Assembly: GCA_002311745.1 (NCBI GenBank)
Contig: DBZL01000014.1
Span: 124,001 to 188,000, forward strand
Source of the DNA: Phycisphaerales bacterium UBA1161
GTDB taxonomy: Bacteria; Planctomycetota; Phycisphaerae; Tepidisphaerales; Tepidisphaeraceae
DNA: 64,000 bases
Reading direction: 5' to 3'
The position numbers and the translations under genes are program-made. Shown in pieces: positions 8,461 to 16,946 of this stretch; the stretch's first letter is position 1, and each line of letters begins with the position of its first letter. The notes below the pieces were generated by a model. The model saw only the letters and a program-made list of their open reading frames with translations. It was not told the origin of the DNA and did not search any database.

Positions 8461-9000
8461 ATGGCCGCGCGGTTGCGGCGGCGGCGGTGGATTGGGCTGG
8501 CCAGAGCCGCGGTCCTGTGCGCGGCGGTTTCCATTCTGCTGGATCACGTTCGGGCCGCCAATCGGCATGGGGATGACTGGTCGCGGTTTGATCGGCGAGA
8601 AGTGCAATTCGTGGCTGCGCATGACGGTCAGTCGATCGACGTGCGCCGCAGCGAGGGCGAGGCGGCGACGGCGGTGCATCTGCTCGGCGTGGCAGCGGCG
8701 GGCGATCCGGTGTGGGATCAAATCGCGGCGCAGCAGCTTGCGCTCATGCTGAGCGGAAAACCCATCCTGCTGCAACTGGAGCCGACGCAGACGCGGGATG
8801 ATCGCGGCCGGCTGCTGGCGTACGCGTTCGTCGACGAGCGTCAGCCGATCAACGCCCAGATCGTGCGTCAGGGATGGGCGCGGGCGGATCCGCAAATGAA
8901 GTGCGCATTGCAGGGGATGGTGCAGCAAGCCCAGAAGGAAGCGAGCAAGAAGCAAATCGGAATCTGGTCCAAGTCAGCGGGGGATGGACGCGGGAAATAA
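8461..9000 (+). CDS. Staphylococcal-nuclease-fold protein, probably inactive, secreted or anchored
   Basis: 179 residues with an Arg-rich N-terminus followed by one hydrophobic segment (about residues 10-28, signal or anchor). The SNase-like OB fold is recognisable from the order of AHDGQSIDVRR, VHLLGVAAAGD, RDDRGRLLAYAFVD and IVRQGWARAD. In active nucleases the second block reads like RLLLVDTPE and supplies Arg35, Asp40 and Glu43; here the equivalent is VHLLGVAAAGD, lacking the Arg and acidic residues, while the Arg87-like residue in RGRLLAY is kept. I infer loss of catalysis. An upstream in-frame start at 8365 would overlap lysC and is not preferred. Confidence 0.7.
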   Translation: MAARLRRRRWIGLARAAVLCAAVSILLDHVRAANRHGDDWSRFDRREVQFVAAHDGQSIDVRRSEGEAATAVHLLGVAAAGDPVWDQIAAQQLALMLSGKPILLQLEPTQTRDDRGRLLAYAFVDERQPINAQIVRQGWARADPQMKCALQGMVQQAQKEASKKQIGIWSKSAGDGRGK

Positions 9001-9004
9001 AGAA

Positions 9005-9026
9005 GCCCCGCATGTACATGCGGGGC
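9005..9026 (-). terminator. Perfect palindromic hairpin 3' of the recombinase gene
   Basis: GCCCCGCATG and its exact reverse complement flank a two-base centre, giving a ten-base-pair stem. Read on the minus strand it is followed by a T-rich run (CTTCTTTATTT), as in an intrinsic terminator for the recombinase gene ending at 9062. It may also shield the convergent nuclease-like gene. Confidence 0.7.
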
Positions 9027-9061
9027 TCCGGTAATCCATCGCAGAAAGGGCCGCGGCGACG

Positions 9062-10129
9062 CTACGCCGTCTTAGCCGGGTACATGGTGCGCACCTGGGA
9101 CGCCGGGTGCGGGATGGTTCCGCCCTGGGCACGCGGGTGGCTTGTGTCGTAGACCTCTTTCATGCGCTGGGTCGTCAGGTGCGTGTAGATCTGCGTGGTG
9201 CTGAGGCTTTGGTGGCCCAGCAACTCCTGGACGCTGCGCAGGTCGGCGCCGTTGTTGAGCAGGTGGGTGGCGAAGCTGTGGCGCAGGGTGTGGGGGCTGA
9301 TGCCAGGGTCCAGACCGGCCGAGAGGAGATACTTGTCCAGCTTGCGGCGGACCGAGCGTGTGCTGAGGGGCTGACCATGCTTGTTGAGGAAGACGCGGTG
9401 AGCGTGGCTGCCCTGGCTCTTGGTGTCCATGGCGCGCAGCTCGAAGTAGCGCTGCAGGGCCTTGATGGCCTGGCTGCCGATGGGGGTGAGGCGGTCCTTG
9501 CGACCCTTGCCGCGTACGCGCAGAACGCCTTCCTGCAAATCCATGTCGCCCATTTCCAGTTCGACCAACTCGCTGACGCGGATGCCGCTGCTATAGAGCA
9601 CCTCGAGCATGGCCTTATCGCGGGAGCTGAGCAGGTCGGCGTCGCCGGGGGCATCCAGGAGGCGCTGCACCTGATCCAGGTCGAGGCACTTGGGCAGGCG
9701 TTTTTCCTGCTTGGGGGTGCGGATGGTGGCTAGGGGATTGATGGCAATCAGCTCGCGGCGGATGAGGAACTTGTAGAAGCTGCGCAGCGTGGCCAGCTTT
9801 CGCGCGGTGGTGCTCTTGGTGTAGTTCTGGCCGTAGAGGTAGTTGAGGAATTCGCGGATGGTCAGCGGATCACAGGCGATGTGGCGCTGATCCAGCGCCG
9901 GGCCGTCGAGGGGCGCCGAAGGCTGGTCGGTTGGGCCGCGTCCGATCTCGCCGCCGAGGAATTGGCCGAACTGAATCAGGTCGGCACCGTAGCTTTTGAC
10001 GGTGTAATCGCTGAAGTGTTTTTCGAACTTGAGATAATCCAGGAACTGGCGGACGAGGGGGGAGAAGTGTTTGTCGGCCAGTGGTTTTTCGCCGGACGCC
10101 GAGGGGGCGGGCAAAGTGGTGAGATTCAT
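9062..10129 (-). CDS. Tyrosine recombinase XerC/XerD
   Basis: 355 residues. The SAM-like N-terminal DNA-binding domain spans about residues 22-125, with a family-atypical insertion of roughly 25 residues around 62-88. The catalytic domain holds the full set: R184 in SSGIRVSEL, K208 in RGKGRKDRL, H280 and R283 in HTLRHSF, H306 in LLGHQS and nucleophile Y315 in TQIYTHL. This is the pattern of XerC/D enzymes that resolve chromosome dimers at dif; XerC versus XerD cannot be decided by eye. The C-terminal tail after Y315 is about 40 residues, longer than usual. The ATG at 10129 was taken because upstream codons add only Arg/Pro residues. Confidence 0.9.
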   Translation of the reverse strand: MNLTTLPAPSASGEKPLADKHFSPLVRQFLDYLKFEKHFSDYTVKSYGADLIQFGQFLGGEIGRGPTDQPSAPLDGPALDQRHIACDPLTIREFLNYLYGQNYTKSTTARKLATLRSFYKFLIRRELIAINPLATIRTPKQEKRLPKCLDLDQVQRLLDAPGDADLLSSRDKAMLEVLYSSGIRVSELVELEMGDMDLQEGVLRVRGKGRKDRLTPIGSQAIKALQRYFELRAMDTKSQGSHAHRVFLNKHGQPLSTRSVRRKLDKYLLSAGLDPGISPHTLRHSFATHLLNNGADLRSVQELLGHQSLSTTQIYTHLTTQRMKEVYDTSHPRAQGGTIPHPASQVRTMYPAKTA

Positions 10130-10279
10130 AACCGGTCGCCTGGGGCGAGGAGTCACGAGATATCTGCCACCGGCCGGCGTTTCCCGGTGGCCCGCTGGTG
10201 AGACGGTCCCCGTCTCACAATGGGCCGTCCAGCAGCCCAGCCTCTTTTATCGGCCGAACGGTGGACAACCCGATAATCC

Positions 10280-10495
10280 TTATGCAGCTTTTTTCGGCAA
10301 AAACGCCTTCAATTCTTTTGCCAAATGCTGGCCAAGCTGGTGGGAAAGGACGGCGGCGTCAAACCAGTCGAAGGAAAGCTCCCGCCGACGCACCATATCC
10401 ACCAGGGCCTCCAGGACCTTTGCTTCCTGTCCAACCTCGTATCGGAAGCAGAAATGATGGCGGCCTTTGACCAAGCTAAGGGTCTTCATGCTCAT
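10280..10495 (-). CDS. Small conserved-looking cytoplasmic protein
   Basis: 71 residues, MSMKTLSLVKGRHHFCFRYE at the start, then a predicted helical region rich in Ala/Leu and an AFLPKKAA tail. An AGGAGAG ribosome site sits five bases before the ATG. Codon usage and the clear ribosome site argue that it is real despite its size. No signal or membrane segment. It is nine nucleotides downstream of the lipoprotein gene on the same strand, so probably co-transcribed. I do not know its function. Confidence 0.65.
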   Translation of the reverse strand: MSMKTLSLVKGRHHFCFRYEVGQEAKVLEALVDMVRRRELSFDWFDAAVLSHQLGQHLAKELKAFLPKKAA

Positions 10496-10504
10496 AATCT
10501 CTCC

Positions 10505-11233
10505 TCACGGCGGCAGTTGATTGGCCGCCAATTCTTCCAATAGCCGCGTCAACAGCTCGTGATAGGCAAAGCCGCAGAAGCGGTCCATATCCAGGTAGAT
10601 GGCCCGATAACCCATGGGGGCGTTGGGGTCCATACGGCCGGCCACATAGGCGGCGGCACGATCACGGACGGTGCCGTCGGCGGCGTCGAACATCCCCACC
10701 ACCTGGACCATATCCCGCGGCAGGGCCATGGCCTGCTGGGGCATCGGGCTGGGGCTGCGCTGCAGCTCGTGCGGATTGATCAGGGGCGAGCGGCCGACGG
10801 TCCCCGGCTTGGCGAACAGTTGCAAGCTGGCGCCCAATTTGGGCGGATCGTACGGGTCGAACATCGTCACCGTGGGGACCACCAGAGCGTCGCAGCCGAG
10901 CAGATCGCACACCGTTGCCGCCTCCTGTTCCGATTGCACTTTGTCGATCCGCAGGCTGAAGTAGACTTCGGCGACGCGGTTCACGGGAATCACGGTCACG
11001 CCGTGCACCTGCTGCAGTTGGTTAAAGACCAAATCGCTTTGGAGCAAGGGATCGACGCGCGACTCGCCGCTGAGGTTCACCGTCGGCGCCACGGCCCAGA
11101 CCAAGTGCCGCGCGCCGGGCAAAAACAACTGACGCTCTTGGCCATAGGGTTTGGGATGGCTGCCACAGCCCGCGCTGGCCACGGCGAGCCAAGCAACCCA
11201 CAACACGCTGGCGATCCTCGTGATTCGTTTCAT
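10505..11233 (-). CDS. Lipoprotein of unknown function
   Basis: 242 residues with a type II signal: charged MKRITR, a hydrophobic stretch and a lipobox ending ASAGC, so it should be lipidated at Cys23. The mature part has an alpha/beta look (VTVIPVNRVAEVYFSLR, CDALVVPTVTMFDPYDPP) reminiscent of periplasmic TolB-N/CsgG-like modules, but the match is only suggestive. It is flanked by a small protein gene downstream and the TolB-like propeller lipoprotein gene upstream, all on the minus strand, suggesting a cell-envelope cluster. Confidence 0.7.
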   Translation of the reverse strand: MKRITRIASVLWVAWLAVASAGCGSHPKPYGQERQLFLPGARHLVWAVAPTVNLSGESRVDPLLQSDLVFNQLQQVHGVTVIPVNRVAEVYFSLRIDKVQSEQEAATVCDLLGCDALVVPTVTMFDPYDPPKLGASLQLFAKPGTVGRSPLINPHELQRSPSPMPQQAMALPRDMVQVVGMFDAADGTVRDRAAAYVAGRMDPNAPMGYRAIYLDMDRFCGFAYHELLTRLLEELAANQLPP

Positions 11234-11280
11234 CGCTTCTTCCTTGAAGCTTTGCCCAGGTTCGACGTTTGACCGACGGA

Positions 11281-12447
11281 TCAGTTGGCGTCTCCGAGGG
11301 TTTGTCCGGTGGTTTTTTGCGCGACCTTGTCCTTGGAGCCGGCGCCCTCAAGCTTCACCGACCAGATGCACTCCGAGCCGCAGCGATCGCTGATGAAATA
11401 GACCCGGCCGTCGCTCGACCAGGCGGGGCCCAGGTTCATGCCGATGCCATCGGTCAATCGGCGGCGGTTGGTCCCGTCGGCGTTGACGGCCCAGATATCC
11501 TGCTGACCAGCGGGCTTGATGCCCGTGGTGGCGGTGGGCTCGGCGATGGTGGCGAAGGCCAGCTGCTTGCCATCGTTGCTCCAAGTCGGGGAGACGATGG
11601 CGGAGTTGGTGCTGACGGCGATTTCGGTCACGCGGTGGGCTTCGCCGTCGGCCAAGTCCAGGGTCCAGAGGCTGAACCACCGGCTGCCGCGCTGCCGGGC
11701 CCGTTGGAACGCGATGCGGTCGACGCCCTTGGCGGGCGACCAGCTCGGGAACAGGCCAAAGCCGATCATCCGCTTCTCACCGGAGTTCAAGTCGACCGTC
11801 CACAGTTCCCATTGGCCGCTCTTGGACCCGAGGCTGCTGTAAACCAGCCTTGTGCCGTCGGGGCTGAAGCTGGGATGCACGTGCTGCATCGGGCCGCTGG
11901 TGACCTGGACGATGTTTTTGCCGTCGATGTCCATCAGGTAAATGTCCCAGTTTCCGCCGCGAGTGGAGCTGAAGGCGATCTGCCGGCCATCGGGGCTGAA
12001 CGTGGGATAGGCATAGTCCGCTTCGTCGTTGCTCAACTGGATCACCGACATGCCATCCACGCGTTGCAGATAGAGGTTGGGATGTTCGCTGTGGCGGGTG
12101 CTGGTGAAGACCATCCACTTGCCGGTGGGATCGATGTTGACGTCGCTGTCGTAGCCTTCCTCGAGGAAGGTGTGTTGCTGGAACCCGGCGTCGCCGTAAG
12201 CGTGGGCCAGGGTGCGCTGCACGCCGTCGAATTCACCAAAGACGTTGACGGGCGTGGCTTTGGCATCGGCCGAATCGGGCGCTGCATCGGGAGCCGCCAT
12301 GGGTCGATCCGCGCCCGCGGTGGCGCCGCCGGACAGGGCCGCAAAATCGGACGAGCCTCGCGGCGAAGAGTGTCCCGAGCATCCCCAGATGAACAGTGGC
12401 GCAACACACAGAACCAGCCGCGCGAAATTCCCGTGATGGAGCTTCAT
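11281..12447 (-). CDS. TolB-like beta-propeller lipoprotein
   Basis: 388 residues, lipobox FIWGC near residue 23, then a Ser/Ala-rich linker and WD40-like PD40 repeats: DIDPTGKWMVFTSTR style blades such as YPTFSPDGRQIAFSST, HPSFSPDGTRLVYSS, SPTWSNDGKQLAFAT and GPAWSSDGRVYFIS. These are the blades of the TolB C-terminal propeller. There is no TolB N-terminal domain, so it is not the canonical Tol-Pal TolB. It is probably an envelope lipoprotein that binds other proteins. The start at 12447 gives a normal signal peptide; the extra ten residues from 12477 would not. Confidence 0.82.
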   Translation of the reverse strand: MKLHHGNFARLVLCVAPLFIWGCSGHSSPRGSSDFAALSGGATAGADRPMAAPDAAPDSADAKATPVNVFGEFDGVQRTLAHAYGDAGFQQHTFLEEGYDSDVNIDPTGKWMVFTSTRHSEHPNLYLQRVDGMSVIQLSNDEADYAYPTFSPDGRQIAFSSTRGGNWDIYLMDIDGKNIVQVTSGPMQHVHPSFSPDGTRLVYSSLGSKSGQWELWTVDLNSGEKRMIGFGLFPSWSPAKGVDRIAFQRARQRGSRWFSLWTLDLADGEAHRVTEIAVSTNSAIVSPTWSNDGKQLAFATIAEPTATTGIKPAGQQDIWAVNADGTNRRRLTDGIGMNLGPAWSSDGRVYFISDRCGSECIWSVKLEGAGSKDKVAQKTTGQTLGDAN

Positions 12448-12601
12448 TATAAACCTCACCGAACGTACCGGCGGCATAATCGCCCCTGGGGCGTATCGGC
12501 AGGATCGTGCTTACGGGTGAGACACCGGCGGCGTGTCCCCTATCAGGGGATTATCGGACGAACTACCGCAACAGCTTGAAGTTACTGCGACGACAAGGCC
12601 G

Positions 12602-13378
12602 CTAGCGCGGCGGCCTGGAGGTTTCCCGGTCCTCGGAGAACATCATGGGAAGCTCGTCGATTCTCCACCCCGCGCTGCTGCGCCGAAACAGCGCGGGCTG
12701 GCGATCGTCCTGGTCCGATCCCTTGTAGTGGATCCGGATCATGGTCAGGGCGGTCTGTGACCCCTCTTGGTCGCTCTGGAACCGGACGCGTCCGTTCCAG
12801 GCGATGGCATCCATCGGCGGCACAACATCCCCCCGCTGCAGCGCCGTAAGGTGAATCTTGAACGGATTCAACGCCACGCGCTTTTGGAATTGGGGGCTGA
12901 ACAGTTCGTAGGCCTGATCGAATTGCTGCTGCGCCACAAGCTGGCCGAACTTCTGACAAAGGGCGGCGATTTGCTGCTGATCGGCGTGGTAATGGATGGC
13001 CTCGATGCCGCGGTACCCAATCACCGCAGCGCTGATCCCCCCGGACAGGATCAGTCCCGCCAGCGCCAACCCCCTGCCGGTCTGGGTGCCGTTGCTGTCG
13101 CGGATTTGCGCCAGAGCCACCAGTGCCAGGATGATCCCCACCAAGGGAATGATCAGCAGCACGTACCCCAGGGCGGCCAGGACGCTGGCCAAGCCGAAGA
13201 GCACCGCCACGACGGCGGTGACGTTGACGGCGACGTAATCGCCGCTTCCCAGCCCCGCCGTAACGGACATCTTGTGCAGATGCAGAAGCGGCTCGGTATC
13301 GGCTGCAGCATTGGCGTGCTGGGGCGGCTGGGAATTCGTTGGCCCCGTCCGGCCGGGACCTGGGTGGGCTTGAGTCAT
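12602..13378 (-). CDS. DUF4190-like membrane protein
   Basis: 258 residues. A polar Pro/Gln/Ala N-terminus of about 50 residues precedes three hydrophobic segments (VAVNVTAVVAVLFGLASVLA, YVLLIIPLVGIILALVALAQ and GLALAGLILSGGISAAVIG). The order membrane helix, IRDSNGTQTGRGLALAGLI, membrane helix is the DUF4190 pattern. The C-terminal half is soluble and looks like an NTF2-like/DUF4878-type domain (QQQIAALCQKFGQLVAQQQF through WRIDELPMMF). Function unknown; proteins of this layout are frequent in Gram-positives and Planctomycetota. Confidence 0.75.
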   Translation of the reverse strand: MTQAHPGPGRTGPTNSQPPQHANAAADTEPLLHLHKMSVTAGLGSGDYVAVNVTAVVAVLFGLASVLAALGYVLLIIPLVGIILALVALAQIRDSNGTQTGRGLALAGLILSGGISAAVIGYRGIEAIHYHADQQQIAALCQKFGQLVAQQQFDQAYELFSPQFQKRVALNPFKIHLTALQRGDVVPPMDAIAWNGRVRFQSDQEGSQTALTMIRIHYKGSDQDDRQPALFRRSSAGWRIDELPMMFSEDRETSRPPR

Positions 13379-13493
13379 ATTCGGCGCGCCTATGGCAACC
13401 AGAGGTTCAAGTTAAACCGCAAAATGATCCGATTCCTTTTAGAACCGCGGGTTTTTGGGACCAATAGTCAACCGCCAGGGAAGGTAATCCGCC

Positions 13494-13679
13494 ATGAGCA
13501 AACGTCAACTGATCGAGCAGATCCAACAGTTCAACGCCACGGCTTCGGCCGAGTTTCTGGACCAATTTAACGAGTCGGCGTTGCAGCAATACCTCGAGCG
13601 GCTCCAAGACGCCCAGCAGCGAAAACCGCACATCGCCTCCTGGTCGCGGCCGGCTCGAAAGCGGCGGATGGTTGGCTGA
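13494..13679 (+). CDS. Small planctomycete-type protein (MSKRQLIEQI)
   Basis: 61 residues, starting MSKRQLIEQIQQFNATASAE and continuing with a helical segment FLDQFNESALQQYLERLQ and a basic tail. I recall very similar short proteins beginning MSKR-LI-QI in planctomycete genomes, though I cannot verify this here. GGAAGG precedes the ATG by eight bases and a strong hairpin (13709-13741) follows the stop, which together argue for a real, independently expressed gene. Function unknown. Confidence 0.7.
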   Translation: MSKRQLIEQIQQFNATASAEFLDQFNESALQQYLERLQDAQQRKPHIASWSRPARKRRMVG

Positions 13680-13708
13680 GCCGCCGCCAGCGCCGCCAAA
13701 GCACAAAC

Positions 13709-13741
13709 GGCTCCGCCCTGAGCCAACCTTGGGGCGGAGCC
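13709..13741 (+). terminator. Hairpin terminator after the 61-residue gene
   Basis: GGCTCCGCCC at 13709-13718 pairs perfectly with GGGCGGAGCC at 13732-13741 around a 13-nt loop. It begins 30 nt after the stop codon. The downstream run is only mildly T-rich (GATGTTTCTAACC), so it may also act as a bidirectional barrier to the convergent gene ending at 13795. Confidence 0.6.
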
Positions 13742-13794
13742 GCCGATGTTTCTAACCCTTCCTGCGCCGATCGCCTACGCTGCGTGCGATTGCT

Positions 13795-14007
13795 TCAAAA
13801 GTTGTGCAGAACGTTCCAGTAGGTCATGTGGGTTGCCGGCCGGAGCAGCAGGGCCTCGTCAATGTCGTCGTTCATCGACTTGACGTTGAATTCCTGCGAT
13901 CTCTCAATCACCCGAATTCGCTCGCTCCCGGAATAAACCGGAGTTTCCAGACAGCCGCCAACGCTCATCATCATCGCCAAAAACGCCACGCAAAAAAGCA
14001 GCTTCAT
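13795..14007 (-). CDS. Small lipoprotein
   Basis: 70 residues with a lipoprotein signal (MKLLFCVAFLAMMMSVGGC, lipidated Cys at residue 19) and a short mature part of about 50 residues, ending THMTYWNVLHNF. No domain recognised. AAGGTAGGCGAC precedes the ATG. The mature peptide is acidic in the middle and could be a small outer-membrane or periplasmic lipoprotein. Confidence 0.65.
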   Translation of the reverse strand: MKLLFCVAFLAMMMSVGGCLETPVYSGSERIRVIERSQEFNVKSMNDDIDEALLLRPATHMTYWNVLHNF

Positions 14008-14129
14008 AACGTCGCCTACCTTCTTGAAGGTACGAAACTTACCGTCGGCGATTCATCTGCCAAGTTTAACATTTCCACCGCACCCCTGTCAAAGCGATTC
14101 GGCATTTTGCACCTGCCGGCCCAGCGATT

Positions 14130-14939
14130 TTATTGCTGCGGCTTGCGTTCCGCGGTGGCGTGGGTTTTTTGGGCGCGGCGCGGGCGTTTGCCGTAGCGCG
14201 TGCCTTCACCGGTGGAGGTCGAGCCGGCGCCGGACATCGGGCCCTTGGCCCGGTCGTCCACGTGCATCGCGTCAAGCAATTGCTGGTCCTGCGGCTGCCA
14301 CCAGCGTCGCCGCTCGCTCTCCACCACCAGGGCGACGGCTTCCTTGGGTGCGTCCACCACGCGGAAGATGTCGACGTCCTCGGGATCGACAAAACGGGGA
14401 ATCAGTTGCCGCCGCATCCATTCCACCAAGCCGCTCCAGTACGGCGTGCCGAACAGGATCACGGGAAACGCCGGGATCTTCAGCGTCTGCGTCAGAGTCA
14501 GGGTTTCAAAGAACTCATCGAGCGTGCCAAAGCCGCCGGGAAAACAGATGAACGCCGAGGCGTATTTCACGAACATCACCTTGCGGGCGTAGAAGTAGTG
14601 GAAATCGAGGCTGATGGTGTGATAGCGATTGGATTCCTGTTCCTGGGGCAAGGTGATGTTCAAGCCGACGCTTTGGCCGCCGGCCTCGAAGGCGCCTTTG
14701 TTGCCGGCCTCCATGATGCCGGGTCCGCCGCCGGTGATCACGCCGTAGCCGGCCCGCACCAGAAGGCGGGCGGTCTGCTCGGCGGCCTTGTAGTACGGAT
14801 CGTTGGGCTTGGCCCGCGCGCTGCCGAAGATGGTCACCGCCTTGCCCACCGAGGCCATGGTCTCGAACCCCTCGACGAATTCCGCCATGATGCGGAAGAT
14901 CCGCCAACCATCCTGCGAATCGGGTCCTTCGATCGGCAT
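14130..14939 (-). CDS. LOG family protein (nucleoside 5'-monophosphate phosphoribohydrolase)
   Basis: 269 residues. The LOG/TIGR00730 hallmarks are present: VTIFGSARAKPND, GYGVITGGGPGIMEAGNKGA, FVKYASAFICFPGGFGTLDE with the PGGxGTxxE catalytic motif, and the downstream TLTQTLKIPAFPVILF. Members hydrolyse nucleoside monophosphates (including cytokinin nucleotides) to base plus ribose phosphate. The last 50 residues are a basic, low-complexity tail not typical of the family. The ATG at 14939 lies one base after the thyX stop, so the pair is probably translated from one message. Confidence 0.9.
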   Translation of the reverse strand: MPIEGPDSQDGWRIFRIMAEFVEGFETMASVGKAVTIFGSARAKPNDPYYKAAEQTARLLVRAGYGVITGGGPGIMEAGNKGAFEAGGQSVGLNITLPQEQESNRYHTISLDFHYFYARKVMFVKYASAFICFPGGFGTLDEFFETLTLTQTLKIPAFPVILFGTPYWSGLVEWMRRQLIPRFVDPEDVDIFRVVDAPKEAVALVVESERRRWWQPQDQQLLDAMHVDDRAKGPMSGAGSTSTGEGTRYGKRPRRAQKTHATAERKPQQ

Positions 14940-14940
14940 G

Positions 14941-15828
14941 TCAAACTCCCATGGACTTCTTCTTCTGCTCCCACTCCGCCTGCTCGCGTTTGTTCGAGGA
15001 GGCCAGCGGTTGGCCCGTCCGCAACGCTTCCACCTCCAGGCGCGACAAATGCACACCGCCCAATTGATAATCGGCAAATGCCTCGGCGGCGATTGGAACA
15101 ATCGGCTGGATCAAGGCGAACATCGCCGTGGCGTAATCCCGGATCTCCTGCTGGGCGTGGGCGTCCATGCGCAGGGACAAGAAGTGAAAGATATTGTGCA
15201 GATCGCACTTCCAATACCACTCGGTGTAGATGTTCAGGGGCAGGCCGATCCGGGCCAACTCGCGAGAAACGCCCTTTTCCAGCAGCTTTTCATATTCGCC
15301 GTAGATCGCCTCGGCACGATCCAAATACTCCAGGAACTGGCGCGCGGTCATTGGGTCGATGGGTTCTTCGCCCCCCTGGCGGTTGAGCGTGCTCTGCTTG
15401 CGCACGTTCTGCGGGGTGGGGCGATAGAAGCGATCGGGCACGACCGAATAGCGCGCGGAGTATTCGTTGACGTTGGCCGTGCGATGGCGGATCCATTGAC
15501 GGGCGACGAAGATCGGCATCACGTGATGGAACTTGAATTCCACCATTTCAAACGGGGTGGTGTGGCGCTGCCGGGCCAGGTACCGGATGAGTCCGCGGTC
15601 CTCGCTGACCTGTTTGGTGCCCTGTCCGTAGGAGACGCGTGCGGCCTGGACGATGGCGAAGTCGGCGGTCTTTCCGGCAGGAACCAGACGCGGCATGACG
15701 TCGCACAGGGCGACCAGCCCGTGATCGTGGACCTTGACTTCCCAGCGTGCCGCCCCGCCCATGACATCCACCATTTCCCCCTCGGGGGGTTTTTTCTCGA
15801 TGTTCACCGGTGGCAAGGCTTGGTTCAT
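14941..15828 (-). CDS. thyX: Flavin-dependent thymidylate synthase
   Basis: 295 residues. The ThyX signature RHR-x7-S is at residues 114-124 (RHRTANVNEYS), preceded by TPFEMVEFKFHHVMPIFVARQ. ThyX makes dTMP from dUMP using methylene-tetrahydrofolate, FAD and NADPH. There is no thyA in the window. The N-terminal 30 residues are longer than in minimal ThyX proteins, and the C-terminus is a charged Glu/Lys tail. It is directly upstream of LOG, which also acts on nucleotides. Confidence 0.96.
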   Translation of the reverse strand: MNQALPPVNIEKKPPEGEMVDVMGGAARWEVKVHDHGLVALCDVMPRLVPAGKTADFAIVQAARVSYGQGTKQVSEDRGLIRYLARQRHTTPFEMVEFKFHHVMPIFVARQWIRHRTANVNEYSARYSVVPDRFYRPTPQNVRKQSTLNRQGGEEPIDPMTARQFLEYLDRAEAIYGEYEKLLEKGVSRELARIGLPLNIYTEWYWKCDLHNIFHFLSLRMDAHAQQEIRDYATAMFALIQPIVPIAAEAFADYQLGGVHLSRLEVEALRTGQPLASSNKREQAEWEQKKKSMGV

Positions 15829-15880
15829 AGTTTGATCCTACGACGGCGCCGCCCGATTTTCGATCCGGCCGGCGCATCGG

Positions 15881-16888
15881 TCACATGCGCGTGTCGGCCA
15901 CGACTTCCATCAGCACATAGGCCACGTAAAGCCCCACAAGGGTGATGCCTTCGGAGCGGCCCAGCCGCCATCGGCCCAGCGCCGGCGGCAATAGAATGAA
16001 CCCCAGCAGCACCAACACCACGTTGTCCACCCGCCAGGTTACCAGGGAAAAGACCATCGGCGTCACACCGCCGAGGGCATCCATCCTCAAACGCAGCGGC
16101 GCGGTCGGATCGTAGTGCAGCGCGCTGATCGGATACCACAGGAGCACGACGGCCGGTAGCAGCAGGCAAAGGTTCAGCAAAACCAGGCCGACGCTGGTGG
16201 TGGTGGCGATGGCGGCTTGCTTCTGGCGCGCCAGCCCCGCCGCTCCGAACAGCATCGGCGCCGCCAGCAGCGGGCCCAGAATCAGCACGATCACCACGTT
16301 GGCCGACGGCCAAGCCATCGGCCGCGACATCGCCACCGCGCCGCGCATCGCGATCGCCGCGCCGACCAACGCCATCATCACCGACAAGAGCCACAGAGCT
16401 GTCTTGCGGGACGACGGCTGCGGCTGCGGCTGCGGCTGGACGGGGACGTCCTGGCGATTCAAGTCCATCCACACCGCCAGAAGCACCGCGCCCTCACCCA
16501 GAAAGATCAGGGCATGCATCCAGGTCAGTCGCCCGGCGAATCCGGCCAACAGCGCCATCAGGGCCGTCACCAAAGCAAAGGGCCACACCCGCCGCAGGTC
16601 CGGCGGCGCCTCATCGCGCGGCGCCATCAGGACGATGGTCCCCTGCACCAGGGAGAGGCTGGCCACGCTGGTGCAGAAGATGATGCAAAGCGCCAGATCG
16701 GCGCGTCGCACCAACAGGGCCGCGATCGCCGCGACGGCCACGGGCATCCAATGCGCCAGCGCCGTTTTCCCGGGCGAGCGCGTTTTTCCCGCCAGCGCTT
16801 CGGCGGCAGTGCGGGATGCCGTGTACAGCAACACCGCGCCTATCAACAATCTCGCCCGCCCCGACTCGTCCCATGCCAATGCGTTCAT
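15881..16888 (-). CDS. Integral membrane protein, degenerate CaCA exchanger-like
   Basis: 335 residues with about ten hydrophobic segments in two halves separated by a polar, Pro/Gln-rich loop near residues 147-163. The C-terminal segment VLLGFILLPPALGRWRLGRSEGITLVGLYVAYV resembles the last part of sodium/calcium exchanger (CaCA) proteins, and the two-half layout fits. However, the acidic alpha-repeat motifs of active CaCA proteins are not visible, so ion exchange is doubtful. Alternative: an unrelated membrane protein. Confidence 0.55.
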   Translation of the reverse strand: MNALAWDESGRARLLIGAVLLYTASRTAAEALAGKTRSPGKTALAHWMPVAVAAIAALLVRRADLALCIIFCTSVASLSLVQGTIVLMAPRDEAPPDLRRVWPFALVTALMALLAGFAGRLTWMHALIFLGEGAVLLAVWMDLNRQDVPVQPQPQPQPSSRKTALWLLSVMMALVGAAIAMRGAVAMSRPMAWPSANVVIVLILGPLLAAPMLFGAAGLARQKQAAIATTTSVGLVLLNLCLLLPAVVLLWYPISALHYDPTAPLRLRMDALGGVTPMVFSLVTWRVDNVVLVLLGFILLPPALGRWRLGRSEGITLVGLYVAYVLMEVVADTRM

Positions 16889-16946
16889 CGGGCGTCAAAG
16901 TGTGGGGCAGAAGCGGGCGAATGTAAAGGTGGAAGACAACCGCGCC

